Shown piece by piece: positions 50,066-63,348 of a DNA stretch of 64,000 nucleotides. This DNA comes from Eledone cirrhosa (taxonomy: Eukaryota > Mollusca > Cephalopoda > Octopoda > Eledonidae). How positions within the stretch are numbered: the first letter of the stretch is position 1; the number at the start of each line of letters is the position of its first letter. The stretch is taken from the NCBI GenBank assembly GCA_964016885.1, contig OZ024740.1, forward strand, positions 1,313,095 to 1,377,094, written 5' to 3'. Position numbers and translations under genes: made by a program. Below the pieces are notes generated by a model. That model ran no database searches and was not told the origin of the DNA. It worked only from the letters and a program-made list of their open reading frames with translations.

Positions 50066-53000
50066 CCAGCACATGTGTCAAAGTTTGTCATGAGTCGTAC
50101 CACCTTGTAACTGTCCAACACATGTTGTGTCAGAGTTTGTCATGAGCTGTACCACCTTGTAACTACCCAACACATGTTGTGTCAGAGTTTGTCATGAGTT
50201 GTACCACCTTGTAACTACCCAACACATGTTGTGTCAGAGTTTGTCATGAGCTGTACCACCTTGTAACTACCCAACATATGTTGTGTCAGAGTTTGTCATG
50301 AGCTGTACCACCTTGTAACTACCCAACACATGTTGTGTCAGAGTTTGTCATGAGTTGTACCACCTTGTAACTACCCAACACATGTGTCAGAGTTTGTCAT
50401 CAGCTGTACCACCTTGTAACTACCCAACATATGTTGTGTCAGAGTTTGTCATGAGCTGTACCACCTTGTAACTACCCAACATATGTTGTGTCAGCGTTTG
50501 TCATGAGCTGTACCACCTTGTAACTACCCAACATATGTTGTGTCAGAGTTTGTCATGAGCTGTACCATCTTGTAACTACCCAACACATGTTGTGTCAGAG
50601 TTTGTCATGAGTTGTACCACCTTGTAACTACCCAACATATGTTGCGTCAGAGTTTGTCATGAGATGTACCACCCTGTAACTGTCCAGCACATGTTGTGTC
50701 AGAGTTTGTCATGAGCTGTACCACCTTGTAACTACCCAAGACATGTTGCGTCAGAGTTTGTCATGAGTTGTACCACCTTGTAAATACCCAACATATGTTG
50801 TGTCAGAGGTTGTCATGAGATGTACCACCTTGTAACTGCCCAGCACATGCTGTGTCAGAGTTTGTCATGAGTTGTACCACCTTGAAACTACCTAACACAT
50901 ATTGTGTCAGAGTTTGTCATGAGCTGTACCACCTTGTAACTACTCAACACATGTTGTGTCAGAGTTTGTCATGAGCTGTACCACCTTGTAACTACCCAAC
51001 ATATGTTGTGTCAGAGTTTGTCATCAGCTGTACCACCTTGTAACTACCCAACATATGTTGTGTCAGAGTTTGTCATCAGCTGTACCACCTTGTAACTACC
51101 CAACACATGTTGTGTCAGAGTTTGTCATGAGCTGTACCACTTTGTAACTACCCAACACATGTTGTGTCAGAGTTTATCATGAGCTGTACCACCTTGTAAC
51201 TACCCAACACATGTTGTGTCAGAGTTTGTCATGTGTTGTACCACCTTGTAACTACCCAACATATGGTGTGTCAGAGTTTGTCATGAGCTGTACCACCTTG
51301 TAACTACCCAACACATGTTGTGTCAGAGTTTGTCATGAGTTGTACCACCTTGTAACTACCCAACATATGTTGTGTCAGAGTTTGACATGAGTTGTACCAC
51401 CTTGTAACTACCCAACATATGTTGTGTCAGAGTTTGTCATGAGCTGTACCACCTTGTAACTACCCAACACATGTTGTGTCAGAGGTTGTCATGAGCTGTA
51501 CCACCTTGTAACTACCCAACACATGTGTCAGAGTTTGTCATGAGTTGTACCACCTGTAACTGTCCTACACATGTTGTGTCAGAGTTTGTCATGAGCTGTA
51601 CCACCTTGTAACTACCCAACATATGTTGTGTCAGAGTTTGTCATGAGCTGTACCACATTGTAACTACCCAACACATGTTGTCTCAGCGTTTGTGATGAGC
51701 TGTACCACCTTGAAACTACCCAACATATGTTGTGTCAGAGTTTTTCATGAGCTGTACCACCTTGTAACTACCCAACACATGTTGTGTCAGAGTTTGTCAT
51801 GAGCTGTACCACCTTGTAACTACCCAACACATGTTGTGTCAGAGTTTGTCATGAGCTGTACCACCTTGTAACTGTCCAGCACATGTGTCAGAGTTTGTCA
51901 TGAGTTGTACCACCTTGTAACTGTCCAACACATGTTGTGTCAGAGTTTGTCATGAGCTGTACCACCTTGTAACTACCCAAAATATGTTGTGTCAGAGTTT
52001 GTCACGAGCTGTACCACCTTGTAACTACCCAACACATGTTGTGTCAGAGTTTGACATGAGTTGTACCACCCTGTAACTACCCAACATATGTTGTGTCAGA
52101 GTTTGTCACGAGCTGTACCACCTTGTAACTGTCCAGCACATGTGACAGAGTTTGTCATGAGCTGTACCACCTTGTAACTACCCAACATATGTTGTGTCAG
52201 AGTTTGTCATGAGTTGTACCACCTTATAACTACCCAACACATGTTGTGTCAGAGTTTGTCATGAGCTGTACCACCTTGTAACTACCCAACACATGTTGTG
52301 TCAGAGTTTGTCATGAGCTGTACCACCTTGTAACTACCCAACACATGTGTCAGAGTTTGTCATGAGCTGTACCACCTTGTAACTACCCAACACATGTGTC
52401 AGAGTTTGTCATGAGTTGTACCACCTTGTAACTACCCAACATAAGTTGTGTCAGAGTTTGTCATGAGCTGTACCACCTTGTAACTACCCAACACATGTTG
52501 TGTCAGAGTTTGTCATGAGCTGTACCACCTTGTAACTACCCAACATATGTTGTGTCAGCGTTTGTCATGAGCTGTACCACCTTGTAACTACCCAACATAT
52601 GTTGTGTCAGAGTTTGTCATGAGTTGTACCACCTTGTAACTATCCAACATATGTTGTGTCAGAGTTTATCATGAGATGTACCACCTTGTAACTGTCCAGC
52701 ACATGTTGTGTCAGAGTTTGTCATGAGTTGTACCACCTTGTAACTACCCACCATATGTTGTGTCAGAGTTTGTCATGAGCTGTACCACCTTGTACCTACC
52801 CAACACATGTTGTGTCAGAGTTTGTCATGAGATGTACCACCTTGTACCTACCCAACACATGTTGTGTCAGAGTTTGTCATGAGTTGTACCACCTTGTAAC
52901 TACCCAACACATGTTGTGTCTGAGTTTGTCATGAGCTGTACCACCTTGTAACTACCCAACACATGTTGTACATGTTGTGTCAGAGTTTGTCATGAGCTGT

Positions 53001-54830
53001 ACCACCTTGTAACTACCCAACATATGTTGTGTCAGAGTTTGTCATGAGCTGTACCACCTTGTAACTACCCAACACATGTTGTGTCAGAGTTTGTCATGAG
53101 TTGTACCACCTTGTAACTACCCAACATATGTTGTGTCAGAGTTTCTCATGAGCTGTACCACCTTGTAACTACCCAACACATGTTGCACATGATGTGTCAG
53201 AGTTTGTATAAGCTGTACCACCTTGTAACTACCCAACATATTTTGTGTCAGAGTTTGTCATGAGATGTACCACCTTGTAACTGTCCAGCACATGTTGTGT
53301 CAGAGTTTGTCATGAGTTGTACCACCTTGAAACTACCCAACACATGTTGTGTCAGAGTTTGTCATGAGTTGTACCACCTGGTAACTACCCAACATAAGTT
53401 GTGTCAGAGTTTGTCATGAGTTGTACCACCTTGTAACTACCCAACATATGTTGTGTCAGAGGTTGTCATGAGCTGTACCACCTTGTAACTACCCAACACA
53501 TGTGTCAGTGTTTGTCATGAGTTGTACCACCTTGTAACTACCCAACATATGTTGTGTCAGAGTTTGTCACGAGATGTACCACCTTGTAACTGTCCAGCAC
53601 ATGTTGTGTCAGAGTTTGTCATGAGTTGTACCACCTTGAAACTACCCAACACATGTTGTGTCAGAGTTTGTCATGAGCTGTACCACCTTGTAACTACCCA
53701 ACACATGTTGTGTCAGAGTTTGTCATGAGTCGTACCACCTTGTAACTACCCAACATATGTTGTGTCAGAGTTTGTCATGAGCTGTACCACCTTGTAACTA
53801 CCCAACACATGTTGCACATGATGTGTCAGAGTTTGTCATGAGCTGTACCACCTTGTATCTACCCAACATATGTTGTGTCAGAGTTTGTCATGAGATGTAC
53901 CACCTTGTAACTGTCCAGCACATGTTGTGTCAGAGTTTGTCATGAGTTGTACCACCCTGTAACTGTCCAGCACATGTTGTGTCAGAGTTTGTCATGAGTT
54001 GTAACTACCTAACACATTTGTGTCAGAGTTTGTCATGAGTTGTACCACCTTGTTACTACCCAACACATGTTGTGTCAGAGTTTGTCATGAGCTGTACCAC
54101 CTTGTAACTACCCAACATATGTTGTGTCAGAGTTTGTCATGAGTTGTACCACCTTGTAACTACCCAACACATGTTGCACATGATGTGTCAGAGTTTGTCA
54201 TGAGTTGTACCACCTTGTTACTACCCAACACATGATGTGTCAGAGTTTGTCATGAGCTGTACCACCTTGTAACTACCCAACACATCTGTGTCAGAGTTTG
54301 TCATGAGTTGTACAACCTTGTAACTGTCCAGCACATGTTGTGTCAGAGTTTGTCATGAGTTGTAACTACCTAACACATTTGTGTCAGAGTTTGTCATGAG
54401 TTGTACCACCTTGTTACTACCCAACACATGTTGTGTGCGAGTTTGTCATGAGTTGTAACTACCTAACACATTTGTGTCAGAGTTTGTCATGAGTTGTACC
54501 ACCTTGTTACTACCCAACACATGATGTCAGAGTTTGTCATGAGCTGTACCACCTTGTAACTACCCAACACATCTGTGTCAGAGTTTGTCATGAGCTGTAC
54601 CACCTTGTAACTACCCAACACATTTGTGTCAGAGTTTGTCATGAGTTGTACCACCTTGTAACTACCCAACACATGTTGTGTCAGAGTTTGTCATGAGCGG
54701 TACCACCTTGTAACTACCCAACACATGTTGTGTCAGAGTTTGTCATGAGTTGTACCACCTTGTAACTACCCAACACATGTTGTGTCAGAGTTTGTCATGA
54801 GCTGTACCACCTTGTAACTACCCAACACAT

Positions 54831-55494
54831 GTTGCACATGATGTGTCAGAGTTTGTCATGAGCTGTACCACCCTGTAACTACCCAACATATGTTGTGTCA
54901 GAGTTTGTCATGAGCTGTACCACCTTGTAACTACCCAACACATGTGTCGGAGTTTGTCATGAGTTGTACCACCTTGTAACTACCCAACATATGTTGTGTC
55001 AGAGTTTGTCATGAGATATACCACCTTGTAACTGTCCAGCACATGTTGTGTCAGAGTTTGTCATGAGTTGTACCACCTTGTAACTACCCAACACATGTTG
55101 TGTCAGAGTTTGTCATGAGCGGTACCACCTTGTAACTACCCAACACATGTTGTGTCAGAGTTTGTCATGAGCGGTACCACCTTGTAACTACCCAACACAT
55201 GTTGTGTCAGAGTTTGTCATGAGTTGTACCACCTTGTAACTACCCAACACATGTTGTGTCAGAGTTTGTCATGAGCTGTACCACCTTGTAACTACCCAAC
55301 ACATGTTGCACATGATGTGTCAGAGTTTGTCATGAGCTGTACCACCCTGTAACTACCCAACATATGTTGTGTCAGAGTTTGTCATGAGCTGTACCACCTT
55401 GTAACTACCCAACACATGTGTCGGAGTTTGTCATGAGTTGTACCACCTTGTAACTACCCAACATATGTTGTGTCAGAGTTTGTCATGAGATATA
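54831..55494 (+). repeat. Satellite B 9-mer higher-order repeat (474 bp)
   Basis: The block contains a 61-bp GTTGCACATGATG unit, a CCACCCTGTAAC unit, a GTGTCGGAG unit and a GAGATATACC unit. It starts at 54831 and again at 55305, 474 bp apart; the GAGATATA markers are at 55013 and 55487. The length equals nine 52-bp units plus 9 minus 3, as expected from one 61-bp and one 49-bp member. Confidence 0.85.
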
Positions 55495-55546
55495 CCACCT
55501 TGTAACTGTCCAGCACATGTTGTGTCAGAGTTTGTCATGAGTTGTA

Positions 55547-57540
55547 CCACGTTGAAACTACCCAATAGATGTGTCAGAGTTTGTCATGAGCTGTACCACC
55601 TTGTAACTACCCAACACATGTTGTGTCAGAGTTTGTCATGAGTTGTACCACCTTGTAACTACCCAACATATGTTGTGTCAGAGTTTCTCATGAGCTGTAC
55701 CACCTTGTAACTACCCAACACATGTTGCACATGATGTGTCAGAGTTTGTCATGAGCTGTACCACCTTGTAACTACCCAACATATGTTGTGTCAGAGTTTG
55801 TCATGAGATGTACCACCTTGTAACTGTCCAGCACATGTTGTGTCAGAGTTTGTCATGAGTTGTACCACCTTGAAACTACCCAACACATGTTGTGTCAGAG
55901 TTTGTCATGAGCTGTACCACCTTGTAACTACCCAACACATGTTGTGTCAGAGTTTGTCATGAGTTGTACCACCTTGTAACTACCCAACATATGTTGTGTC
56001 AGAGTTTGTCATCAGCTGTACCACCTTGAAACTACCCAACACATGTTGTGTCAGAGTTTGTCATGAGTTGTACCACCTTGTAACTGTCCAGCACATGTGT
56101 CAGAGTTTGTCATGAGTTGTACCACCTTGTAACTACCCAACATAAGTTGTGTCAGAGTTTGTCATGAGTTGTACCACCTTGTAACTACCCAACACATGTT
56201 GTGTCTGAGTTTGTCATGAGCTGTACCACCTTGTAACTACCCAACACATGTTGCACATGTTGTGTCAGAGTTTGTCATGAGCTGTACCACCTTGTAACTA
56301 CCCAACATATGTTGTGTCAAAGTTTGTCATGAGCTGTACCACCTTGTAACTACCCAACACATGTTGTGTCAGAGGTTGTCATGAGCTGTACCACCTTGTA
56401 ACTACCCAACACGTGTTGTGTCAGAGTTTGTCATGATCTGTACCACCTTGTAACTATCCAACATATGTTGTGTCAGAGTTTGTCATGAGCTGTACCACCT
56501 TGTAACTACCCAACACATGTTGCACATGATGTGTCAGAGTTTGTCATGAGCTGTACCACCTTGTAACTACCCAACACATGTTGCACATGATGTGTCAGAG
56601 TTTGTCAAGAGCTGTACCACCTTGTAACTACCCAACATATTTTGTGTCAGAGTTTGTCATGAGATGTACCACCTTGTAACTGTCCAGCACATGTTGTGTC
56701 AGAGTTTGTCATGAGTTGTACCACCTTGAAACTACCCAACACATGTTGTGTCAGAGTTTGTCATGAGCTGTACCACCTTGTAACTACCCAACACATGTTG
56801 TGTCAGAGTTTGTCATGAGTTGTACCACCTTGTAACTACCCAACATGTTGTGTCAGAGTTTGTCATCAGCTGTACCACCTTGTAACTACCCAACACATGT
56901 TGTGTCAGAGTTTGTCATGAGTTGTACCACCTTGTAACTGTCCAGCACATGTGTCAGAGTTTGTCATGAGTTGTACCACCTGGTAACTACCCAACATAAG
57001 TTGTGTCAGAGTTTGTCATGAGTTGTACCACCTTGTAACTACCCAACACATGTTGTGTCTGAGTTTGTCATGAGCTGTACCACCTTGTAACTACCCAACA
57101 TATGTTGTGTCAGAGTTTGTCATGAGCTGTACCACCTTGTAACTACCCAACACATGTTGGGTCAGAGGTTGTCATGAGCTGTACCACCTTGTAACTACCC
57201 AACACATGTTGTGTCTTAGTTTGTCATGAGCTGTACCACCTTGTAACTACCCAACACATGTTGTCTCAGCGTTTGTGATGAGCTGTACCACCTTGAAACT
57301 ACCCAACATATGTTGTGTCAGAGTTTGTCATGAGCTGTACCACCTTGTAACTACCCAACACATGTTGTGTCAGAGTTTGTCATGAGTTGTACCACTTTGT
57401 AACTGTCCAGCAAATGTGTCAAAGTTTGTCATGAGTTGTACCACCTTGTAACTGTGCAACACATGTTGTGTCAGAGTTTGTCATGATCTGTACCACCTTG
57501 TAACTACCCAACATATGTTGTGTCAGAGTTTTTCATGAGC
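55547..57540 (+). repeat. Satellite B large duplicated segment, copy 1 (3.5-3.7-kb offset)
   Basis: Markers CCACGTTGAAAC at 55547, GTCAAGAGC at 56604 and GTCAGAGTTTTTCATGAG at 57522 recur at 59056, 60211 and 61181, offsets of 3509, 3607 and 3659 bp. The order and the neighbouring variants (CCTGGTAAC, CCCAACATGTTG, GTGTCAAAG) are kept. The rising offset reflects extra units in the downstream copy. Confidence 0.82.
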
Positions 57541-59055
57541 TGTACCACCTTGTAACTACCCAACATATGTTGTGTCAGAGTTTGTCATGAGTTGTACCAC
57601 CTTGTAACTACCCAGCACATGTTGTGTCAGAGTTTGTCATGAGTGGTACCACCTTGTAACTGTCCAACACATGTTGTGTCAGAGTTTGTCATGAGCTGTA
57701 CCACCTTGTAACTGTCCAACACATGTTGTGTCAGAGTTTGTCATGAGCTGTACCACCTTGTAACTACCCAACACATGTTGTGTCAGAGTTTGTCATGAGT
57801 TGTACCACCTTGTAACTACCCAACATATGTTGTGTCAGAGTTTGTCATGAGCTGTACCACCTTGTAACTACCCAACACATGTTGTGTCAGAGGTTGTCAT
57901 GAGCTGTACCACATTGTAACTACCAAACACATGTTGTGTCAGAGTTTGTCATGAGCTGTACCACCTTGTAACTACCCAACATATGTTGTGTCTGAGTTTG
58001 TCATGAGCTGTACCACCTTGTAACTACCCAACACATGTTGTCTCAGCGTTTGTGATGAGCTGTACCACCTTGAAACTACCCACCATATGTTGTGTCAGAG
58101 TTTGTCATGAGCTGTACCACCTTGTAACTACCCAACACCTGTTGTGTCAGAGTTTGTCATGAGTTGTACCACTTTGTAACTGTCCAGCACATGTGTCAAA
58201 GTTTGTCATGAGTTGTACCACCTTGTAACTGTGCAACACATGTTGTGTCAGAGTTTGTCATGATCTGTACCACCTTGTAACTACCCAACACATGTTGTCT
58301 CAGCGTTTGTGATGAGCTGTACCACCTTGAAACTACCCAACATATGTGGTGTCAGAGTTTGTCATGAGTTGTACCACCTTGTAACTACCCAGCACATGTT
58401 GTGTCAGAGTTTGTCATGAGTTGTACCACCTTGTAACTGTCCAACACATGTTCTGTCAGAGTTTGTCATGAGCTGTACCACCTTGTAACTGCCCAACACA
58501 TGTTGTGTCAGAGTTTGTCATGAGCTGTACCACCTTGTAACTACCCAACATATGTTGTGTCAGAGTTTGTCATGAGTTGTACCACCTTGTAACTACCCAA
58601 CATATGTTGTGTCAGAGTTTGTCATGAGTTGTACCACCTTGTAACTACCCAACACATGTTGTGTCAGAGTTTGTCATGAGCGGTACCACCTTGTAACTAC
58701 CCAACATATGTTGTGTCAGAGTTTGTCATGAGTTGTACCACCTTGTAACTACCCAACACATGTTGTGTCAGAGTTTGTCATGAGCTGTACCACCTTGTAA
58801 CTACCCAACACATGTAGCACATGATGTGTCAGAGTTTGTCATGAGCTGTACCACCCTGTAACTACCCAACATATGTTGTGTCAGAGTTTGTCATGAGCTG
58901 TACCACCTTGTAACTACCCAACACATGTGTCGGAGTTTGTCATGAGTTGTACCACCTTGTAACTACCCAACATATGTTGTGTCAGAGTTTGTCATGAGAT
59001 GTACCACCTTGTAACTGTCCAGCACATGTTGTGTCAGAGTTTGTCATGAGTTGTA

Positions 59056-61199
59056 CCACGTTGAAACTACCCAAACGATGTTGTGTCAGAGTTTGTCATG
59101 AGCTGTACCACCTTGTAACTACCCAACACATGTTGTGTCAGAGTTTGTCATGAGTTGTACCACCTTGTAACTACCCAACATATGTTGTGTCAGAGTTTGT
59201 CATGAGCTGTACCACCTCGTAACTACCCAACACATGTTGCACATGATGTGTCAGAGTTTGTCATGAGCTGTACCACCTTGTAACTACCCAACATATGTTG
59301 TGTCAGAGTTTGTCATGAGATGTACCACCTTGTAACTGTCCAGCACATGTTGTGTCAGAGTTTGTCATGAGTTGTACCACCTTGAAACTACCCAACACGT
59401 GTTGTGTCAGAGTTTGTCATGAGCTGTACCACCTTGTAACTACCCAACACATGTTGTGTCAGAGTTTGTCATGAGTTGTACCACCTTGTAACTACCCAAC
59501 ATATGTTGTGTCAGAGTTTGTCATCTGCTGTACCACCTTGTAACTACCCAACACATGTTGTGTCAGAGTTTGTCATGAGTTGTACCACCTTGTAACTGTC
59601 CAGCACATGTGTCAGAGTTTGTCATGAGTTGTACCACCTTGTAACTACCCAACATAAGTTGTGTCAGAGTTTGTCATGAGTTGTACCACCTTGTAACTAC
59701 CCAACATAAGTTGTGTCAGAGTTTGTCATGAGTTGTACCACCTTGTAACTACCCAACACATGTTGTGTCTGAGTTTGTCATGAGCTGTACCACCTTGTAA
59801 CTACCCAACACATGTTGCACATGTTGTGTCATAGTTTGTCATGAGCTGTACCACCTTGTAACTACCCAACATATGTTGTGTCAGAGTTTGTCATGAGCTG
59901 TACCACCTTGTAACTACCCAACACATGTTGTGTCAGAGGTTGTCATGAGCTGTACCACCTTGTAACTACCCAACACATGTTGTGTCAGAGTTTGTCATGA
60001 GCTGTACCACCTTGTAACTACCCAACATATGTTGTGTCAGAGTTTGTCATGAGCTGTACCACCTTGTAACTACCCAACACATGTTGTATCAGAGTTTGTC
60101 ATGAGTTGTACCACCTTGTTACTACCCAATATATGTTGTGCCAGAGTTTGTCATGAGCTGTACCACCTTGTAACTACCCAACACATGTTGCACATGATGT
60201 GTCAGAGTTTGTCAAGAGCTGTACCACCTTGTAACTACCCAACATATTTTGTGTCAGAGTTTGTCATGAGATGTACCACCTTGTAACTGTCCAGCACATG
60301 TTGTGTCAGAGTTTGTCATGAGTTGTACCACCTTGAAACTACCCAACACATGTTGTGTCAGAGTTTGTCATGAGCTGTACCACCTTGTAACTACCCAACA
60401 CATGTTGTGTCAGAGTTTGTCATGAGTTGTACCACCTTGTAACTACCCAACATGTTGTGTCAGAGTTTGTCATCAGCTGTACCACCTTGTAACTACCTAA
60501 CACATGTTGTGTCAGAGTTTGTTATGAGTTGTACCACCTTGTAACTGTCCAGCACATGTGTCAGAGTTTGTCATGAGTTGTACCACCTGGTAACTACCCA
60601 ACATAAGTTGTGTCAGAGTTTGTCATGAGTTGTACCACCTTGTAACTACCCAACACATGTTGTGTCTGAGTTTGTCATGAGCTGTACCACCTTGTAACTA
60701 CCCAACATATGTTGTGTCAGAGTTTGTCATGAGCTGTACCACCTTGTAACTACCCAACACATGTTGTATCAGAGGTTGTCATGAGCTGTACCACCTTGTA
60801 ACTACCCAACACATGTTGTGTCAGAGTTTGTCATGAGCTGTACCACCTTGTAACTACCCAACATATGTTGTGTCTTAGTTTGTGATGAGCTGTACCACCT
60901 TGTAACTACCCAACACATGTTGTCTCAGCGTTTGTGATGAGCTGTACCACCTTGAAACTACCCAACATATGTTGTGTCAGAGTTTGTCATGAGCTGTACC
61001 ACCTTGTAACTACCCAACACATGTTGTGTCAGAGTTTGTCATGAGTTGTACCACTTTGTAACTGTCCAGCACATGTGTCAAAGTTTGTCATGAGTTGTAC
61101 CACCTTGTAACTGTCCAACACATGTTGTGTCAGAGTTTGTCATGAGCTGTACCACCTTGTAACTACCCAACATATGTTGTGTCAGAGTTTTTCATGAGC
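59056..61199 (+). repeat. Satellite B large duplicated segment, copy 2
   Basis: This is the downstream counterpart of 55547-57540, slightly longer by a few whole units. Together the two copies occupy much of the right half of the array. Confidence 0.82.
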
Positions 61200-62656
61200 T
61201 GTACCACCTTGTAACTACCCAACATATGTTGTGTCAGAGTTTGTCATGAGTTGTACCACCTTGTAACTACCCAGCACATGTTGTGTCAGAGTTTGTCATG
61301 AGTGGTACCACCTTGTAACTGTCCAACACATGTTGTGTCAGAGTTTGTCATGAGCTGTACCACCTTGTAACTGTCCAACACATGTTGTGTCAGAGTTTGT
61401 CATGAGCTGTACCACCTTGTAACTACCCAACATATGTTGTGTCAGAGTTTGTCATGAGTTGTACCACCTTGTAACTACCCAACACATGTGTCAGAGTTTG
61501 TCATGAGTTGTACCACCTTGTAACTGTCCAACACATGTTGTGTCAGAGTTTGTCATGAGCTGTACCACCTTGTAACTACCCAACATATGTTGTGTCAGAG
61601 TTTGTCATGAGTTGTACCACCTTGTAACTACCCAACATATGTTGTGTCAGAGTTTGTCATGAACTGTACCACCTTGTAACTACCCAACATATGTTGTGTC
61701 AGAGTTTGTCATGAGTTGTACCACCTTGTAACTACCCAACATGTTGTGTCAGAGTTTGTCATGAGTTGTACCACCTTGTAACTACCCAACACATGTTGTG
61801 TCAGAGTTTGTCATGAGCTGTACCACCTTGTAACTACCCAACATATGTTGTGTCAGAGTTTGTCATGAGCTATACCACCTTGTTACTACCCAACACATGT
61901 TGTGTCAGAGTTTGTCATGAGCTGTACCACCTTGTAACTACCCAACATATGTTGTGTCAGAGTTTTTCATGAGCTGTACCACCTTGTAACTACCCAACAT
62001 ATGTTGTGTCAGAGTTTGTCATGAGTTGTACCACCTTGTAACTACCCAGCACATGTTGTGTCAGAGTTTGTCATGAGTGGTACCACCTTGTAACTGTCCA
62101 ACACATGTTGTGTCAGAGTTTGTCATGAGCTGTACCACCTTGTAACTGTCCAACACATGTTGTGTCAGAGTTTGTCATGAGCTGTACCACCTTGTAACTA
62201 CCCAACATATGTTGTGTCAGAGTTTGTCATGAGTTGTACCACCTTGTAACTACCCAACACATGTTGTGTCAGAGTTTGTCATGAGTTGTACCACCTTGTA
62301 ACTGTCCAACACATGTTGTGTCAGAGTTTGTCATGAGCTGTACCACCTTGTAACTACCCAACATATGTTGTGTCAGAGTTTGTCATGAGTTGTACCACCT
62401 TGTAACTACCCAACATATGTTGTGTCAGAGTTTGTCATGAACTGTACCACCTTGTAACTACCCAACATATGTTGTGTCAGAGTTTGTCATGAGTTGTACC
62501 ACCTTGTAACTACCCAACATGTTGTGTCAGAGTTTGTCATGAGTTGTACCACCTTGTAACTACCCAACACATGTTGTGTCAGAGTTTGTCATGAGCTGTA
62601 CCACCTTGTAACTACCCAACATATGTTGTGTCAGAGTTTGTCATGAGCTATACCAC
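61181..62656 (+). repeat. Satellite B 15-mer higher-order repeat (775-778 bp), two copies
   Basis: Markers AGTTTTTCATGAG (61181/61956), GAGTGGTACC (61300/62075), GAACTGTACC (61661/62439) and GCTATACC (61869/62647) repeat at 775 bp and then 778 bp. The 3-bp step is explained by one 49-bp unit in the first copy where the second has 52 bp. This is a recent duplication of fifteen units close to the gene-proximal end. Confidence 0.88.
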
Positions 62657-63245
62657 CTTGTTACTACCCAACACATGTTGTGTCAGAGTTTGTCATGAGC
62701 TGTACCACCTTGTAACTACCCAACACATGTTGTGTCAGAGTTTGTCATGAGTTGTACCACTTTGTAATTGTCCAGCACATGTGTCAAAGTTTGTCATGAG
62801 TTGTACCACCTTGTAACTGTCCAACACATGTTGTGTCAGAGTTTGTCATGAGCTGTACCACCTTGTAACTACCCAACATATGTTGTGTCAGAGTTTGTCA
62901 TGAGCTGTACCACCGTGTAACTACCCAACACATGTTGTGTCAGAGTTTGTCATGAGGTGTACCACCTTGTAACTACCCAACACATGTTGTGTCAGAGTTT
63001 GTCATGAGCTGTACCACCTTGTAACTACCCAACATATGTTGTGTCAGAGTTTGTCATGAGTTGTACCACCTTGTAACTACCCAACACATGTTGTGTCAGA
63101 GTTTGTCATGAGCTGTACCACCTTGTAACTACCCAACACATGTTGTGTCAGAGTTTGTCATGAGCTGTACCACCTTGTAACTACCCAACACATGTTGTGT
63201 CAGAGTTTGTCATGAGCTGTACCACCTTGTAACTACCCAACACAT

Positions 63246-63311
63246 CAGGCGTTTATTTCTCTTTATTTCATCTTTTTTTCACCTTTATTTTCTTTTCATC
63301 TCTTCTCTCAG
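63246..63311 (+). promoter_or_regulatory. Polypyrimidine tract and probable 3' splice acceptor
   Basis: Immediately after satellite B ends, 66 bases are strongly T/C-rich and finish in TCTTCTCTCAG at 63311. This is the form of a 3' splice site, with a possible branch point A near 63281. The reading frame stays open from here to the ATG, which fits an internal exon. An alternative is a transcription start: TCAGTT at 63308 matches the arthropod-type initiator, but I see no TATA box or downstream element at the usual spacing. Confidence 0.6.
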
Positions 63312-63348
63312 TTTTAGTGAGGTTCTTCTTTCCAAATCTAACCCAAAG
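63312..63348 (+). other. Probable 5' untranslated part of exon
   Basis: Thirty-seven bases lie between the putative acceptor and the ATG. There is no stop in frame with the ATG, so coding sequence could enter from an upstream exon. The context before the ATG (CCCAAAG) has A at -3, favourable for initiation. Confidence 0.5.

Larger units (their letters stand above)
46780..63245 (+). repeat. Satellite B: 52-bp tandem array, right part
   Basis: The 52-bp array resumes here in the same orientation and runs for 16.5 kb, about 316 units, to CCAACACAT at 63245. Length variants are 49 bp (ACACATGTGTCAG or ACACATGCGTCAG), 50 bp (CCCAACATGTTG) and 61 bp (ACATGTTGCACATGATGTGTC, a 9-bp internal duplication). 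Recurrent types include CTGTCCAGCACATG, GTCTCAGCGTTTGTGATG, CCTTGAAACTACC and GAGATGTACC. Many units carry the perfect 12-bp palindrome CAACATATGTTG. Since 52 is not a multiple of 3 and TGA and TAA occur in the unit, only short chance frames exist. Apart from the LTR element there is no other insertion. Confidence 0.97.

Noticed and set aside
63308..63313. TCAGTT as a transcription initiator
   Set aside because: It coincides with a strong splice-acceptor context, and no TATA box or downstream promoter element is found at the expected distance. It remains only as an alternative.
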